A stretch of DNA of 64,000 bases from an uncultured Muribaculum sp. (lineage in GTDB: Bacteria; Bacteroidota; Bacteroidia; Bacteroidales; Muribaculaceae), in the NCBI GenBank assembly GCA_910589555.1, contig CAJUTE010000002.1, forward strand, positions 1 to 64,000, written 5' to 3'. The notes under the pieces are model-generated. The model was given only the letters and a program-made list of their open reading frames with translations, did no database searches and was not told where the DNA came from. A program made the position numbers and the translations under genes. Shown here piece after piece: positions 53,244-61,995 of the stretch. The first letter of the stretch is position 1, and every line of letters begins with the position of its first letter.

Positions 53244-54218
53244 ATGAATATTTCTCATGTCATTTTGTATGCCATCGTCCCTATTATCGTGGTGATGCTT
53301 GCGGGATATATTTCCGGAAAAAAGAAAATTTTCTCGGGCGACGATGCGAAGAAATTCAACAAGGTTGTGCTTGACTATGCATTGCCGGCAGCATTGTTCG
53401 TGTCAATTGTGCAGGCTACCCGTGAGGACCTTGTGAAAGATATTAAGTTGACCATTGTGTCGACAGTGGGTATCATGGCGTGTTTCATGATAGTCTATTT
53501 CGTGTTCAAAATGTTTAAGAAGAACACCGGAGCCGATGCCGCCGTCAGCGCGTTGATCAGCGGTTCGCCTACCATCGGATTCCTTGGGTTTGCCGTGCTG
53601 GAGCCTATCTTCGGAACATCTCCGTCGGTTGCGCTTGTAGTGGCTATCGTGGGAATCGTGGTGAACGCAATCGGTATTCCTGTGGGACTATCCCTGATGA
53701 ACGCTTCTCTTGAAAAGCAGAATCCCGGCTCCACCAAGAAGCAGAGTGCGTGGCAGCCTGTGATCCATGCCCTTGAGCAGCCTGTTGCATGGGCTCCTAT
53801 CCTCGCCGTGGTGTGGGTGCTTGTAGGTATTCCATGGCCGGCTTATCTGAGCCCGTCGTTTGACTTGATCGCAAAGGCTAATGCTTCAATGGCGGTATTC
53901 TCAGCAGGTATCACCCTTGCCGCTATCAAGTTTACCATCAACTGGCAGGCTGTGCTCGGTTCAATCATGAAGATGGTGATGATGCCGGCAGTGGTGCTCA
54001 TCCTCGGTCTTCTGTTCCACATGGATCCGCTTAACCTGAAGATGCTTGTCGTTGCGGCTGCTCTTCCACCGGCATTCTCCGGCATTATCATTGCCGACGA
54101 GTATGACACTTATGTCGCTACCGGTACTTCATCGCTTACGTTGAGTGTGATACTGTTCATCGGATTCTGTCCGTTGTGGATATGGATCACTGAACTTTGC
54201 TTGCACTCATTCGCATAA
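53244..54218 (+). CDS. AEC-family transporter, probably for oxalate or formate
   Basis: The 324-residue membrane protein has about ten hydrophobic segments in two similar halves, as in the auxin efflux carrier (Mem_trans) family. It starts ISHVILYAIVPIIVVMLAGYISGKKKIFSGDDAKKFNKVVLDYALPAALF, which contains the N-terminal AEC signature. Near the middle is SGSPTIGFLGFAVLEPIFG. In E. coli the oxalate genes yfdW (frc) and yfdU (oxc) are followed by yfdV, also an AEC carrier, so the order here is the same. The substrate is inferred from context: oxalate uptake, formate export or exchange. It ends before a strong convergent terminator. Confidence 0.85.
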   Translation: MNISHVILYAIVPIIVVMLAGYISGKKKIFSGDDAKKFNKVVLDYALPAALFVSIVQATREDLVKDIKLTIVSTVGIMACFMIVYFVFKMFKKNTGADAAVSALISGSPTIGFLGFAVLEPIFGTSPSVALVVAIVGIVVNAIGIPVGLSLMNASLEKQNPGSTKKQSAWQPVIHALEQPVAWAPILAVVWVLVGIPWPAYLSPSFDLIAKANASMAVFSAGITLAAIKFTINWQAVLGSIMKMVMMPAVVLILGLLFHMDPLNLKMLVVAAALPPAFSGIIIADEYDTYVATGTSSLTLSVILFIGFCPLWIWITELCLHSFA

Positions 54219-54239
54219 ACCACCTGTCTAAATATCTTC

Positions 54240-54273
54240 ATGGGGATGCCCGGCACGATCCGCGCATCCCCAT
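54240..54273. terminator. Bidirectional terminator between the oxalate operon and the xylanase gene
   Basis: ATGGGGATGC pairs with GCATCCCCAT around a 14-base loop. It sits between two convergent stop codons. Confidence 0.8.
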
Positions 54274-54303
54274 TGTTGTTACAGTTGAAGTTGTGTATAA
54301 ATA

Positions 54304-57300
54304 TCAGTATCGGTATTCTTTGGCGCGGGTTACTGTGCCGTCGGAATGATACTCGCACTTGATGACCAATCCGGTGGCTGATTCCGTGACTCTCATGCCC
54401 TGAATATTGTAATATTCGGTCCTTACGATTTCCGATGCGGCAGGTGTCTCTATCGTCTCTATGCCCGACACCTTCTCAGCCTGGAGTCTCACAGCTGCAT
54501 GAACGGCATGGAACGCCTCCTTGGGGTTCATGGCGTCGTCGTAAAGCAGCGGCTTGTTGGCTCGCCAAGAGTCGGGATCGGAGATTCCCCATAGTGTCAC
54601 GGCAGGACAGTTGGATTGTGAGAGAGCGGCATTGACAAGCGCGCCATACTCTTCAGCCTGGCGGCTTGCAGCATCGGGGGCTGTCGGGTCGAGCTGGGCT
54701 ATGTCAAGTTCGGTGATGATCACTTCAAGTCCGAGGTCCCGGTAGCGGCGTATGTTGTCGGCAAGTTTGTCGGCTTTTACTTCGCCCACGGTAAGATGGC
54801 ACTGTAGTCCCACTCCGTGCAGCGGAGCGCCGCTCTCCTTGAGTTTTTTGGCAAGGTTGAACAATGCCTCCGACTTCGGGTCGCCCATGAATTCCGAACC
54901 ATACTCGTTGATGAACAGTTTGGCATCGGGATCCACCTCATGAGCCTTTTCGAGCGCCAGTTTCATGTATTCTTCTCCGATCACGGTTTGCCACACTGAT
55001 TCGCGAAGCTTGTAGGAGTCGGGATTGTCACGCACCACGCTTTGGTCGTCGTCGAGCATCTCGTTGACCACATCCCACTCTTTCACTTTGCCTTTGAAAT
55101 GCGCTCCCACATTTTCGATGTGGTTGTAAAGAATGGCTATGAGCTGGTCGCGGGTCCAGTTGTGATTGTTCTTGTAACCGTTGGACGACACCCAGTCGGG
55201 GCATTGTGAGTGCCATGCGAAAGCATGACCGCGCACATACATTCCTGTAGCTTCTGCGAAGTTCATGATAGCGTCGGCGTCGCCATAGTTGAAATAGCCT
55301 TGCGACGGTTCAGTGGCGTCAAATTTCATCTGGTTTTCTGCCACGATGGAATTGAACTGGTCAGCGATAGCCTTCACCTTGGGATTGTTTGCGTCAGAGA
55401 GGTCGTAACGCCAGTTTGACACGGCAACACCAATGCGTTTTCCTGCTTTGACGGCATATTCTTTAAGCGTGACGGGATCGTTCACGTCAGTGCTGTAATC
55501 TACGATGTATTCTGAATTGTCGCCGGTGTCCTCAGGTTTGATGACTATGGTCTGGTCGCCCTGTCCTGAATATTTCAGGGAGGTCACGGTGGCTGTCAGG
55601 GTGTAAACACCGTCGGCTTCAGCCTCTTCAACTTTCCAAGTGCACACTTTAGGATACTGCACACGGAATTGCCACTCTTTTTCATTAAGCGATTTCTTGC
55701 CTGTGGCGGTGATGAGCGTGAACTTGTCGCCCTCCTGAATGGTGTTTGTGTCGTCGGCAGCTATTTCAAGCACCGGCAGTTGATCGGAATCAAGAAGCCC
55801 GAGGGTCTTGTTGTAGTAGTTGAGGGCACCTGAGATGTCGAGGCGGTCAAATTCGGTGGCTGAGTTAACGCGGAAACGCAGACGTGCGGTGGGGCGCACA
55901 CGCAGATCGGCTTTCGCGCCCGCCTTGAAGTCGGCGAGAGTCAGCGTTCCGGGCTTCTCCGTTCCGGGCTGCACGGTGCCATACACATCGGTCAGTCCGC
56001 CTATGTTTCCTGTGCCTGACAGAGTTCCGGCGGGATATACGGTCACGTTTGCCGACGAGCCGGTGGCTCCCGACAGCTTGCCTGAGCGGGCAGCATCGAT
56101 GTCGTTGAGAATCAATACCGTGCCTTTCAATATGGCAAGTCCGCCGGAAATGTCGTTGGTGTTGCCGGTGATGGCGTATGTTCCGTCACCCTCTTTCACG
56201 ATACCCACTTTCGACGATCCGGTAGGGGATATTTCGCCCTCCAGACGGGAGTCTTTGCCTGAACATCCCACGATGTAGTAAGTGCGTGAGTCGCTTTTGC
56301 TTTTATAATATCCCTGTATGCGGCTCCCTTTTTCGGTCACGAGAGTGCCTATGCGGTAGCCTGCCGCCGGGCTCTTGTTCTCCGAGGCGATAGTGGCGCC
56401 GTCGTGCAGAGTCACGCAGTTGTTTTCGAAAATGGGGGTGAAATCGCGTTTGTTGATCGACTCCTGCATATTGTCGGAATAGAATTTCTTTGATCCGGCA
56501 GCCATGATGAGTCCGTAGAATCCGCAGGTTGCATTGCACCCCTCGGGATAGGCGTATACGTGGATGTCACCGGTGTAGCCGCTCCAATCAGGGTAAGCTG
56601 CGCCTTTAGCCGAACCCAGGTAGCAGCGTTCGCCTGCCGAATGGATGTTGAGCGTCCCTTCGCCTATGATGGGCGAGGTCCAGTAGGTGTAGCGCGAGGT
56701 GTAGACATCGAGTGTGGTTCCTTGCGGTATGTTCAGCGGAGTGGAGCATTCGGTGTAGGAGTTTGATGTGCTCGCAGGATTGCAGATGTCAAGCTTGCCG
56801 TCATCGGGGGTGATGTAGTCGTCATAGCGACCTTTCAGGATCACGTTGTCGATGTAATAATCGGTCTTGTCGTTGTTGTATCCGAATCTGAGTTTTACGG
56901 CGTTGCTGCCGTCAGCCGGCACCTGTAGGGTGTATGTTTTCTTCATCCATGAACCGGGGTCGCCTTGCGCGGGATAGCCGTCGTCGGCATAAAGCTGGTC
57001 ATCGCCATAAAATGCCTTGAATTGCAGCCACTGTCCACCCTCTGTGGCGGGATCGAAGTACACGTCAAAAATGAGATATTCATACTGCGATGTGAGCGCC
57101 ACACCTCCGAGCGACTCGGGGAGTGTGAATTCCACAAACTCGTTCCACCCTTTATTGGGGATATGCAGAACTTTATTGGAGGAATTTTTCGGATCGGCGA
57201 CTACGGTCGCGGTGGTTTGAACACCATCGCCGAAATTATTCCACATGGGGAAGGTTGCGCCTATCTCGCACCCTTCGAAATCTTGCACCGTGAATGGCGC

Positions 57301-57360
57301 TGCCAGTGCCGCTCCCGAGCAAAGGATAGCCGACATCATGGCTGACATTGTTTTCTTCAT
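54304..57360 (-). CDS. Multidomain secreted endo-1,4-beta-xylanase (GH10)
   Basis: The 1018-residue enzyme has a signal peptide (about 1-20). A jellyroll carbohydrate-binding-like domain comes next (about 22-178), then a repetitive beta-helix segment (about 190-540, with GTYAITGNTNDISGGLAILKGTVLI, an autotransporter-associated-repeat pattern). The GH10 barrel (about 630-965) has acid/base Glu767 in WDVVNEML and nucleophile Glu884 in IITELDIAQ. The last 45 residues (EYYNIQGMRVTESATGLVIK) form a sorting-like tail. The ATG at 57360 is used because it opens the signal peptide; the frame to 57555 overlaps the regulator. A TACCTTTG box (57387-57394) precedes it. Adjacency to the AraC-type regulator suggests xylan-responsive control. 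Confidence 0.9.
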   Translation of the reverse strand: MKKTMSAMMSAILCSGAALAAPFTVQDFEGCEIGATFPMWNNFGDGVQTTATVVADPKNSSNKVLHIPNKGWNEFVEFTLPESLGGVALTSQYEYLIFDVYFDPATEGGQWLQFKAFYGDDQLYADDGYPAQGDPGSWMKKTYTLQVPADGSNAVKLRFGYNNDKTDYYIDNVILKGRYDDYITPDDGKLDICNPASTSNSYTECSTPLNIPQGTTLDVYTSRYTYWTSPIIGEGTLNIHSAGERCYLGSAKGAAYPDWSGYTGDIHVYAYPEGCNATCGFYGLIMAAGSKKFYSDNMQESINKRDFTPIFENNCVTLHDGATIASENKSPAAGYRIGTLVTEKGSRIQGYYKSKSDSRTYYIVGCSGKDSRLEGEISPTGSSKVGIVKEGDGTYAITGNTNDISGGLAILKGTVLILNDIDAARSGKLSGATGSSANVTVYPAGTLSGTGNIGGLTDVYGTVQPGTEKPGTLTLADFKAGAKADLRVRPTARLRFRVNSATEFDRLDISGALNYYNKTLGLLDSDQLPVLEIAADDTNTIQEGDKFTLITATGKKSLNEKEWQFRVQYPKVCTWKVEEAEADGVYTLTATVTSLKYSGQGDQTIVIKPEDTGDNSEYIVDYSTDVNDPVTLKEYAVKAGKRIGVAVSNWRYDLSDANNPKVKAIADQFNSIVAENQMKFDATEPSQGYFNYGDADAIMNFAEATGMYVRGHAFAWHSQCPDWVSSNGYKNNHNWTRDQLIAILYNHIENVGAHFKGKVKEWDVVNEMLDDDQSVVRDNPDSYKLRESVWQTVIGEEYMKLALEKAHEVDPDAKLFINEYGSEFMGDPKSEALFNLAKKLKESGAPLHGVGLQCHLTVGEVKADKLADNIRRYRDLGLEVIITELDIAQLDPTAPDAASRQAEEYGALVNAALSQSNCPAVTLWGISDPDSWRANKPLLYDDAMNPKEAFHAVHAAVRLQAEKVSGIETIETPAASEIVRTEYYNIQGMRVTESATGLVIKCEYHSDGTVTRAKEYRY

Positions 57361-57386
57361 AATGGTATTATTTGTGTCAATTGACG

Positions 57387-57394
57387 CAAAGGTA
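57387..57394 (-). promoter_or_regulatory. TACCTTTG -7 box of the xylanase gene
   Basis: On the minus strand it reads TACCTTTG, matching TAnnTTTG, 26 bases before the ATG at 57360. It lies between the regulator stop and the xylanase start. No good -33 box was seen, which fits a promoter needing an activator. Confidence 0.5.
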
Positions 57395-57466
57395 TGGAAT
57401 AGACTTGTTAATAAGAATATGACACGCAGGCAGTTGACGGTAATGATACAAATTGGCAAACGTGCG

Positions 57467-60223
57467 CTACATTTCCGCAATCCTCTTTGCCAATATTTGC
57501 GCCCCGCGGTAGCTGGATGGTGACCTTCCGATGATGCGCTTGAAGGTGTTGGCAAAGTGAGACTGTGTGCAGAATCCCACGCGGAACGCCACTTGGGCTA
57601 TGTCGAGGTCTTCGTTTTTGAGCAGTTCGCAGGCTTGTTTGATTCTCGCGTTGCGCAGGAATTCGCTCGGGCTCATGCCAAACAATTCTTTCATCTTTCG
57701 GTTGAGGTGAGCGCGGCTCATGCCCACTTCCTCACCGAGCTTTTCCACATTGAATGCCGAGTCGTTGAGATTTTTATTGATAATGTCCGTGATACGCTTT
57801 ATGAGCTTCTCATCGTTGCCGGTCATCTCCGGCTGCCACATCTCTTCGGTGGTGTCGACAATATATTTTATCTTCTCCTGCTCTATTTTCTGCCGCTTCT
57901 TTTCTCTGTAATACAGCCAAGCGAGGAGCGGGATGGCGACTATGAGCAGGATGTAGATTATTTTGGCGGTGAGTGTGAGGTACCATGGCGCTGATACATG
58001 GATCATCACCTCGATCGGCTCTGACTCGAGAGTATACTCTTTTGCCTTCAGGTGGAGTGAATATCTGCCCGGAGCAAGATGCGGGAGGGTCACGCTACTT
58101 ATGCCGGCAGGAAGCTGAGTCCAGGAATCATACATTCCGGGCATGCGCCACTGATAGGTGCGGCTGCCGCTACGCACGAAGTCGTCAACGGCAAGCCTGA
58201 CGGTAAGATTGCCGTTGTCATGGCTGAGGTTGATTCTGTCGGGAGAGGGCAGATACCTCTTTCCATCGCTTCCGGCAGAGTTTTTAGTGATGCGTGTGCC
58301 GTCGATAAAGATTCCCGATATGTGAGGCTTGCACGGAACATGGGTGTCAGTAAGCCGTGAGGGGAGGAAAATGGCAATCCCTTTATTGCCGCTGAGAATC
58401 ACCCTCTCGTCGTTGATTGTGGTGCAAGAGAATCCGAAGTCATCTATATTGCCTCCTATTTTATATGCGCTCACTTGGCGTGACGGATCTATCCGGGTTA
58501 CATCGTCATGGGTGCCGATCCACGCATTGCCTGAATTGTCAAATGATATTGAGTAAAGATACATATCCGGAAGCCCGTCCTTGACTGACAGGTGCCGGTA
58601 GTACAATTCTTTCGCATCGATGATGAACAGTCCTTTGCTTGTCGCGCTCCACACATTTCCGTTTTTGTCCTCCGCTATCGATTTATGCGCTACCTTACAT
58701 AGTTGAGGGTCGTCATGGCTCACATAGATGATCTTTTTGATGTTAGTGTCGTAAATTGCCAGTGAGCCATACATTCCAATCCAAAGCCGGTTGCCGGAAT
58801 CACAAAACAATGAGGACACCCATATCAGGTTCTTGTTCCTGAGGTTCACCGCTTTGGTAGCTCCGGTTGCAGGATCGATCTCCGTAACGCCTCCTCCGAG
58901 AAGCCCGAAGTAGATTGTCCCGGTTGAGTCACAGGCTATGGAACTGCCACTGAATTTCCCCTCAGGGCGGAAAAGCAGTTTATCGTCTTGCAGGTCGGGA
59001 GATATCTTGTAAAGTCCCTTGTGGTCTACTCCCGCGAGTATTTCCCCATCCTTGTAGCGATACAGGGATGATATCGAGTTGGAATATCGGCGCATCGACA
59101 ACAGTTTTCCCGACATATCGATATTCAGCAGCCGTCCGTCCGACAGTCCGCACCACAATGTTTTTCCGTCGGTTATTGTCAGGATGGGTCCCGGATGAAA
59201 ATTTTCCACAATTTCATTGAGGGAAATATGTTCAAGGTCGGGTTCCTCAGCGGCAGCCATAAGGGCGCCGTAGTGCAGGATGCCTATCCAAAGATTCTCA
59301 TCTGTATCCTCATATAGTGCCGAGATGGGGGTGTCGTGTTGGGTTGATGTGATTTTTAACTCGTTTGCCGGTTGCAGTTTGTCTCCGTTTTCTTTCAGTA
59401 AATATAGCCCGTCTTTCTCTGATGCGGCAATTATGCTCCCGTCCTTGCGTAGGGTCGCTGTGGTGAAGTCGGGGGTGGCATCGTCCACAACCCCTATGCT
59501 CCCTTTGAGACCTTGGGTCTCGTTCCATTTCAATGTATTTCCGGAGTTAAACACGAGAATGTCGTCGTTGGAATCGGATACGAGGAACCGTATGTGGTTG
59601 TCGGTGATTTTCTCCCGTTTTGAGGATCCGTTCTTGCCTATTGTCACCACTTTTCCGTCATGCGTGCCGCAGATGAGATTTTGTGATGGTGTCTCGACAA
59701 TTGAATTTACATTGACTCCTTCAGGCAGCTCTATTCTCGTTGCCGATAATATCGAGTCGGACGGTGAAACTTTATATACGCCTATTCCTGCCGCCACGAA
59801 AGCCACAGTTCCGTCGGCGCATTCGCATAGGTCAGAGATGTAGCCGTTGAACTCAATGCCGGGCAGCGACACACGGGTGAAATCGTTGCTTTCGGGGATA
59901 TACAGGTTCAGCCCCTCGCAAGTAGCCACCCACAGCCTTGAATGGCTGTCATAAAGCAGCTTGTTGACTCTGTTGTCGCTCAGGGTGTGTGGGTTGGAGT
60001 CATCGCATAGGAACGAGTCGAAGTTGGCTCCGTCAAAGCGTAAGAGTCCCGTCCCGGTACCGATCCACATAAAGCCGTCATCATCCTTGCAGAAATCGGT
60101 AAGCGTGGTTGTGGCGAGCTGCCTGTCGGTGAAGTGTCTTATTCGATGAGACGGTATGTTGGCGTTGACCGCTGACAGACTGTTGGCGATAGTCAGCAGG
60201 AGGAGAATGAGGAAGTCGCGCAT
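57467..60223 (-). CDS. Transmembrane one-component AraC regulator with HTCS-type sensor
   Basis: The 918-residue protein has a signal sequence (about 1-21) and a periplasmic reg_prop beta-propeller in two parts (about 25-615; DDDGFMWIGTGTGLLRFDG, DSHSRLWVATCEGLNLY). A Y_Y_Y Ig-like domain follows (about 640-740), then one membrane helix (about 751-772). After only about 40 residues of linker comes an AraC HTH domain (about 815-907, LGEEVGMSRAHLNRKMKELF and VAFRVGFCTQSHFANTFKR). Hybrid two-component sensors have a histidine kinase and receiver between the helix and HTH; both are missing, with no frameshift visible. It should bind a xylan-type oligosaccharide outside and DNA inside. Its ATG overlaps the U32 stop (TAATG), and the xylanase gene lies 106 bp downstream. 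Confidence 0.88.
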   Translation of the reverse strand: MRDFLILLLLTIANSLSAVNANIPSHRIRHFTDRQLATTTLTDFCKDDDGFMWIGTGTGLLRFDGANFDSFLCDDSNPHTLSDNRVNKLLYDSHSRLWVATCEGLNLYIPESNDFTRVSLPGIEFNGYISDLCECADGTVAFVAAGIGVYKVSPSDSILSATRIELPEGVNVNSIVETPSQNLICGTHDGKVVTIGKNGSSKREKITDNHIRFLVSDSNDDILVFNSGNTLKWNETQGLKGSIGVVDDATPDFTTATLRKDGSIIAASEKDGLYLLKENGDKLQPANELKITSTQHDTPISALYEDTDENLWIGILHYGALMAAAEEPDLEHISLNEIVENFHPGPILTITDGKTLWCGLSDGRLLNIDMSGKLLSMRRYSNSISSLYRYKDGEILAGVDHKGLYKISPDLQDDKLLFRPEGKFSGSSIACDSTGTIYFGLLGGGVTEIDPATGATKAVNLRNKNLIWVSSLFCDSGNRLWIGMYGSLAIYDTNIKKIIYVSHDDPQLCKVAHKSIAEDKNGNVWSATSKGLFIIDAKELYYRHLSVKDGLPDMYLYSISFDNSGNAWIGTHDDVTRIDPSRQVSAYKIGGNIDDFGFSCTTINDERVILSGNKGIAIFLPSRLTDTHVPCKPHISGIFIDGTRITKNSAGSDGKRYLPSPDRINLSHDNGNLTVRLAVDDFVRSGSRTYQWRMPGMYDSWTQLPAGISSVTLPHLAPGRYSLHLKAKEYTLESEPIEVMIHVSAPWYLTLTAKIIYILLIVAIPLLAWLYYREKKRQKIEQEKIKYIVDTTEEMWQPEMTGNDEKLIKRITDIINKNLNDSAFNVEKLGEEVGMSRAHLNRKMKELFGMSPSEFLRNARIKQACELLKNEDLDIAQVAFRVGFCTQSHFANTFKRIIGRSPSSYRGAQILAKRIAEM

Positions 60224-61461
60224 TATCGTTTCTCCCAGATGAACAAGCGGTCCGACGGGCGTATCTTTTCCGATATTTTGATTGAGAAGTGGTCGCCCTT
60301 CACCGCTTTATCGACAGGCTTCAGGTCAACGCGTATCTCGTCGACGGTCATCAGAATGGCTCCGGTGGTAGGACCGGTAATGACGATCTCATCGCCGGTG
60401 TGCAGCTCTCCGCTCTCCATCAGGAACTCGGCAACACCGATATTGCTGAAATAGCGTATCCCCTTGGCGGCATAAACCTTGGTGCGTGTGGCTGACGAGC
60501 CATACTTTGCCGACCACTCTCCCAGGCGTTGCCCCAGGTAGTAGCCGTCCCAGAAACCACGGTTGAAAATAGTGGCAAGGCGGGCATCCCACTGTGCGAT
60601 TTTTTCTTCGGTGAAGGTGCCGTCACACACGGCTGTGATCGCCTCATTGTAGCACTCTACCGCGATTTTCACATATTCCGGTCCTCTTGCCCTGCCTTCG
60701 ATCTTGAACACTGACACTCCGGCATCAATCATCTTGTTGAGGAAATGGATTGTCTTGAGGTCTTTGGGCGACATGATGTATTTGTTCTCCACGGCAAGCT
60801 CCTCGCCGGTCTCGCGGTCGGTCACGGTATAGCCTCGGCGGCATATCTGTCCGCATGAGCCTCGATTGGCGCTGCGGTTCATCTCGTGGAGGCTCAGGTA
60901 GCATTTTCCCGACACCGCCATGCACAGCGCGCCGTGGCAGAACATCTCGATGCGTGCGGGTTCGCCGTGAGGTCCGCAGATGTTCTCCTCGCGGATGCGG
61001 CGTGATATCTCACCCACCTGGTCGAGATTGAGTTCGCGGGCAAGCACCATCACGTCAGCCCATTGCGAATAGAACTTGACAGCTTCGATATTGGTCACGT
61101 TGACCTGAGTCGAGATGTGCACCTCCACGCCGATGCTGCGGGCATACATTATGGCGGCTATGTCGCTTGCTATGATTGCCGACACTTGCGCCTCCTTGGC
61201 AGCGTTGACTATCGAGTGCAGTGTTTCCATGTCGGAATCATAGACTATCGTGTTGACGGTAAGATAGGTTTTGACTCCATGTTCACGACAGATGTCGGCG
61301 ATCTTATGAAGATCGTCGACATTGAAATTATTAGCTGAGCGGGCTCGCATATTCAGCCCCTCTATTCCGAAGTACACGGCATCGGTACCGGCATTTATCG
61401 CGGCGTAAAGTGACTCGTATGAGCCTACGGGCGCCATTATTTCGAAGTCAGATCGTTTCAT
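60223..61461 (-). CDS. trhP: U32 family protein, TrhP-like (tRNA U34 hydroxylation)
   Basis: The 412-residue protein has the U32 N-terminal barrel (MAPVGSYESLYAAINAGTDAVYFG, then HISTQVNVTN) and the Cys signature EMFCHGALCMAVSGKCYLS...NRGSCGQICR near 173-208. A short C-terminal beta domain follows. Members of this subgroup (YegQ/TrhP) make 5-hydroxyuridine at tRNA position 34 from prephenate; others act on collagen or on 23S rRNA (RlhA). TrhP is preferred on size and on the Cys motif, but a related role is possible. A TAACTTTG box lies four bases before the ATG. Its stop overlaps the start of the AraC regulator. Confidence 0.82.
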   Translation of the reverse strand: MKRSDFEIMAPVGSYESLYAAINAGTDAVYFGIEGLNMRARSANNFNVDDLHKIADICREHGVKTYLTVNTIVYDSDMETLHSIVNAAKEAQVSAIIASDIAAIMYARSIGVEVHISTQVNVTNIEAVKFYSQWADVMVLARELNLDQVGEISRRIREENICGPHGEPARIEMFCHGALCMAVSGKCYLSLHEMNRSANRGSCGQICRRGYTVTDRETGEELAVENKYIMSPKDLKTIHFLNKMIDAGVSVFKIEGRARGPEYVKIAVECYNEAITAVCDGTFTEEKIAQWDARLATIFNRGFWDGYYLGQRLGEWSAKYGSSATRTKVYAAKGIRYFSNIGVAEFLMESGELHTGDEIVITGPTTGAILMTVDEIRVDLKPVDKAVKGDHFSIKISEKIRPSDRLFIWEKR

Positions 61462-61465
61462 GTAG

Positions 61466-61473
61466 CAAAGTTA
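61466..61473 (-). promoter_or_regulatory. TAACTTTG -7 box of the U32 gene, nearly leaderless
   Basis: The minus strand reads TAACTTTG, then four bases, then the ATG at 61461. The predicted transcript would start at or beside the start codon. No -33 TTTG is evident. Confidence 0.5.
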
Positions 61474-61553
61474 GCGAAAAATCATGACACTCCCCGAGTT
61501 CTTTTCCCGATACTTTCTTATGCCGGCAAAAGAGATGGTGCTTTAAGCTCTCT

Positions 61554-61946
61554 TTAAAGCATGTATTTCTTGCCTGCGATGATGTACATGCCACGGGTGA
61601 GGGGGAAGAGATTGGTGCCGGGCTTCACGCGCAGCATCTTGACTGTGGCTGTGCCGAGATTGTACAGCGGTATGATCTGCTCGATGCTTGACGTGATCAC
61701 GATGCTGCCATTCTTAGGCGTCACCATGATCGATTTTTTGGAAGCCGCGCCATGCAGGTTGTTATCCTTGTTGATTAAGTCTATTCCTGAGATGTCGCTG
61801 TCGAAGCCCACATTGACATCGGGGTTGGGTGTTTCCCAATCCCCCTCGGTCACATCTACTTTAGTGTCGTCGTCATAGTTGAAATCATCCGCGAAGCTCA
61901 GTGCCGGACTCATCAGAAATATGAATAGGAAAAATATGTTACGCAT
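61554..61946 (-). CDS. Small secreted protein with a sorting-like C-terminal domain
   Basis: The 130-residue product has a signal peptide (about 1-19, ending LSFAD) and an acidic, unstructured-looking middle (20-60, rich in Asp). Its C-terminal 60 residues (KNGSIVITSSIEQIIPLYNLGTATVKMLRVKPGTNLFPLTRGMYIIAGKKYML) resemble type-A secretion domains with a final GxYIIxGxK strand. Such a short passenger with a whole sorting domain is unusual. The 3' end overlaps a palindrome (GCTTTAA/TTTAAAGC, 61540-61560) that may help end transcription. Function unknown. Confidence 0.65.
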   Translation of the reverse strand: MRNIFFLFIFLMSPALSFADDFNYDDDTKVDVTEGDWETPNPDVNVGFDSDISGIDLINKDNNLHGAASKKSIMVTPKNGSIVITSSIEQIIPLYNLGTATVKMLRVKPGTNLFPLTRGMYIIAGKKYML

Positions 61947-61995
61947 ATCGATCTGTCTTTTTTAGCAGGTTATTTGAATACTTTAATTCCGTTCA

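Noticed and set aside
57361..57555. Upstream extension of the xylanase
   Set aside because: It overlaps the 3' end of the regulator gene and lacks a signal peptide. The ATG at 57360 starts a clear signal peptide.
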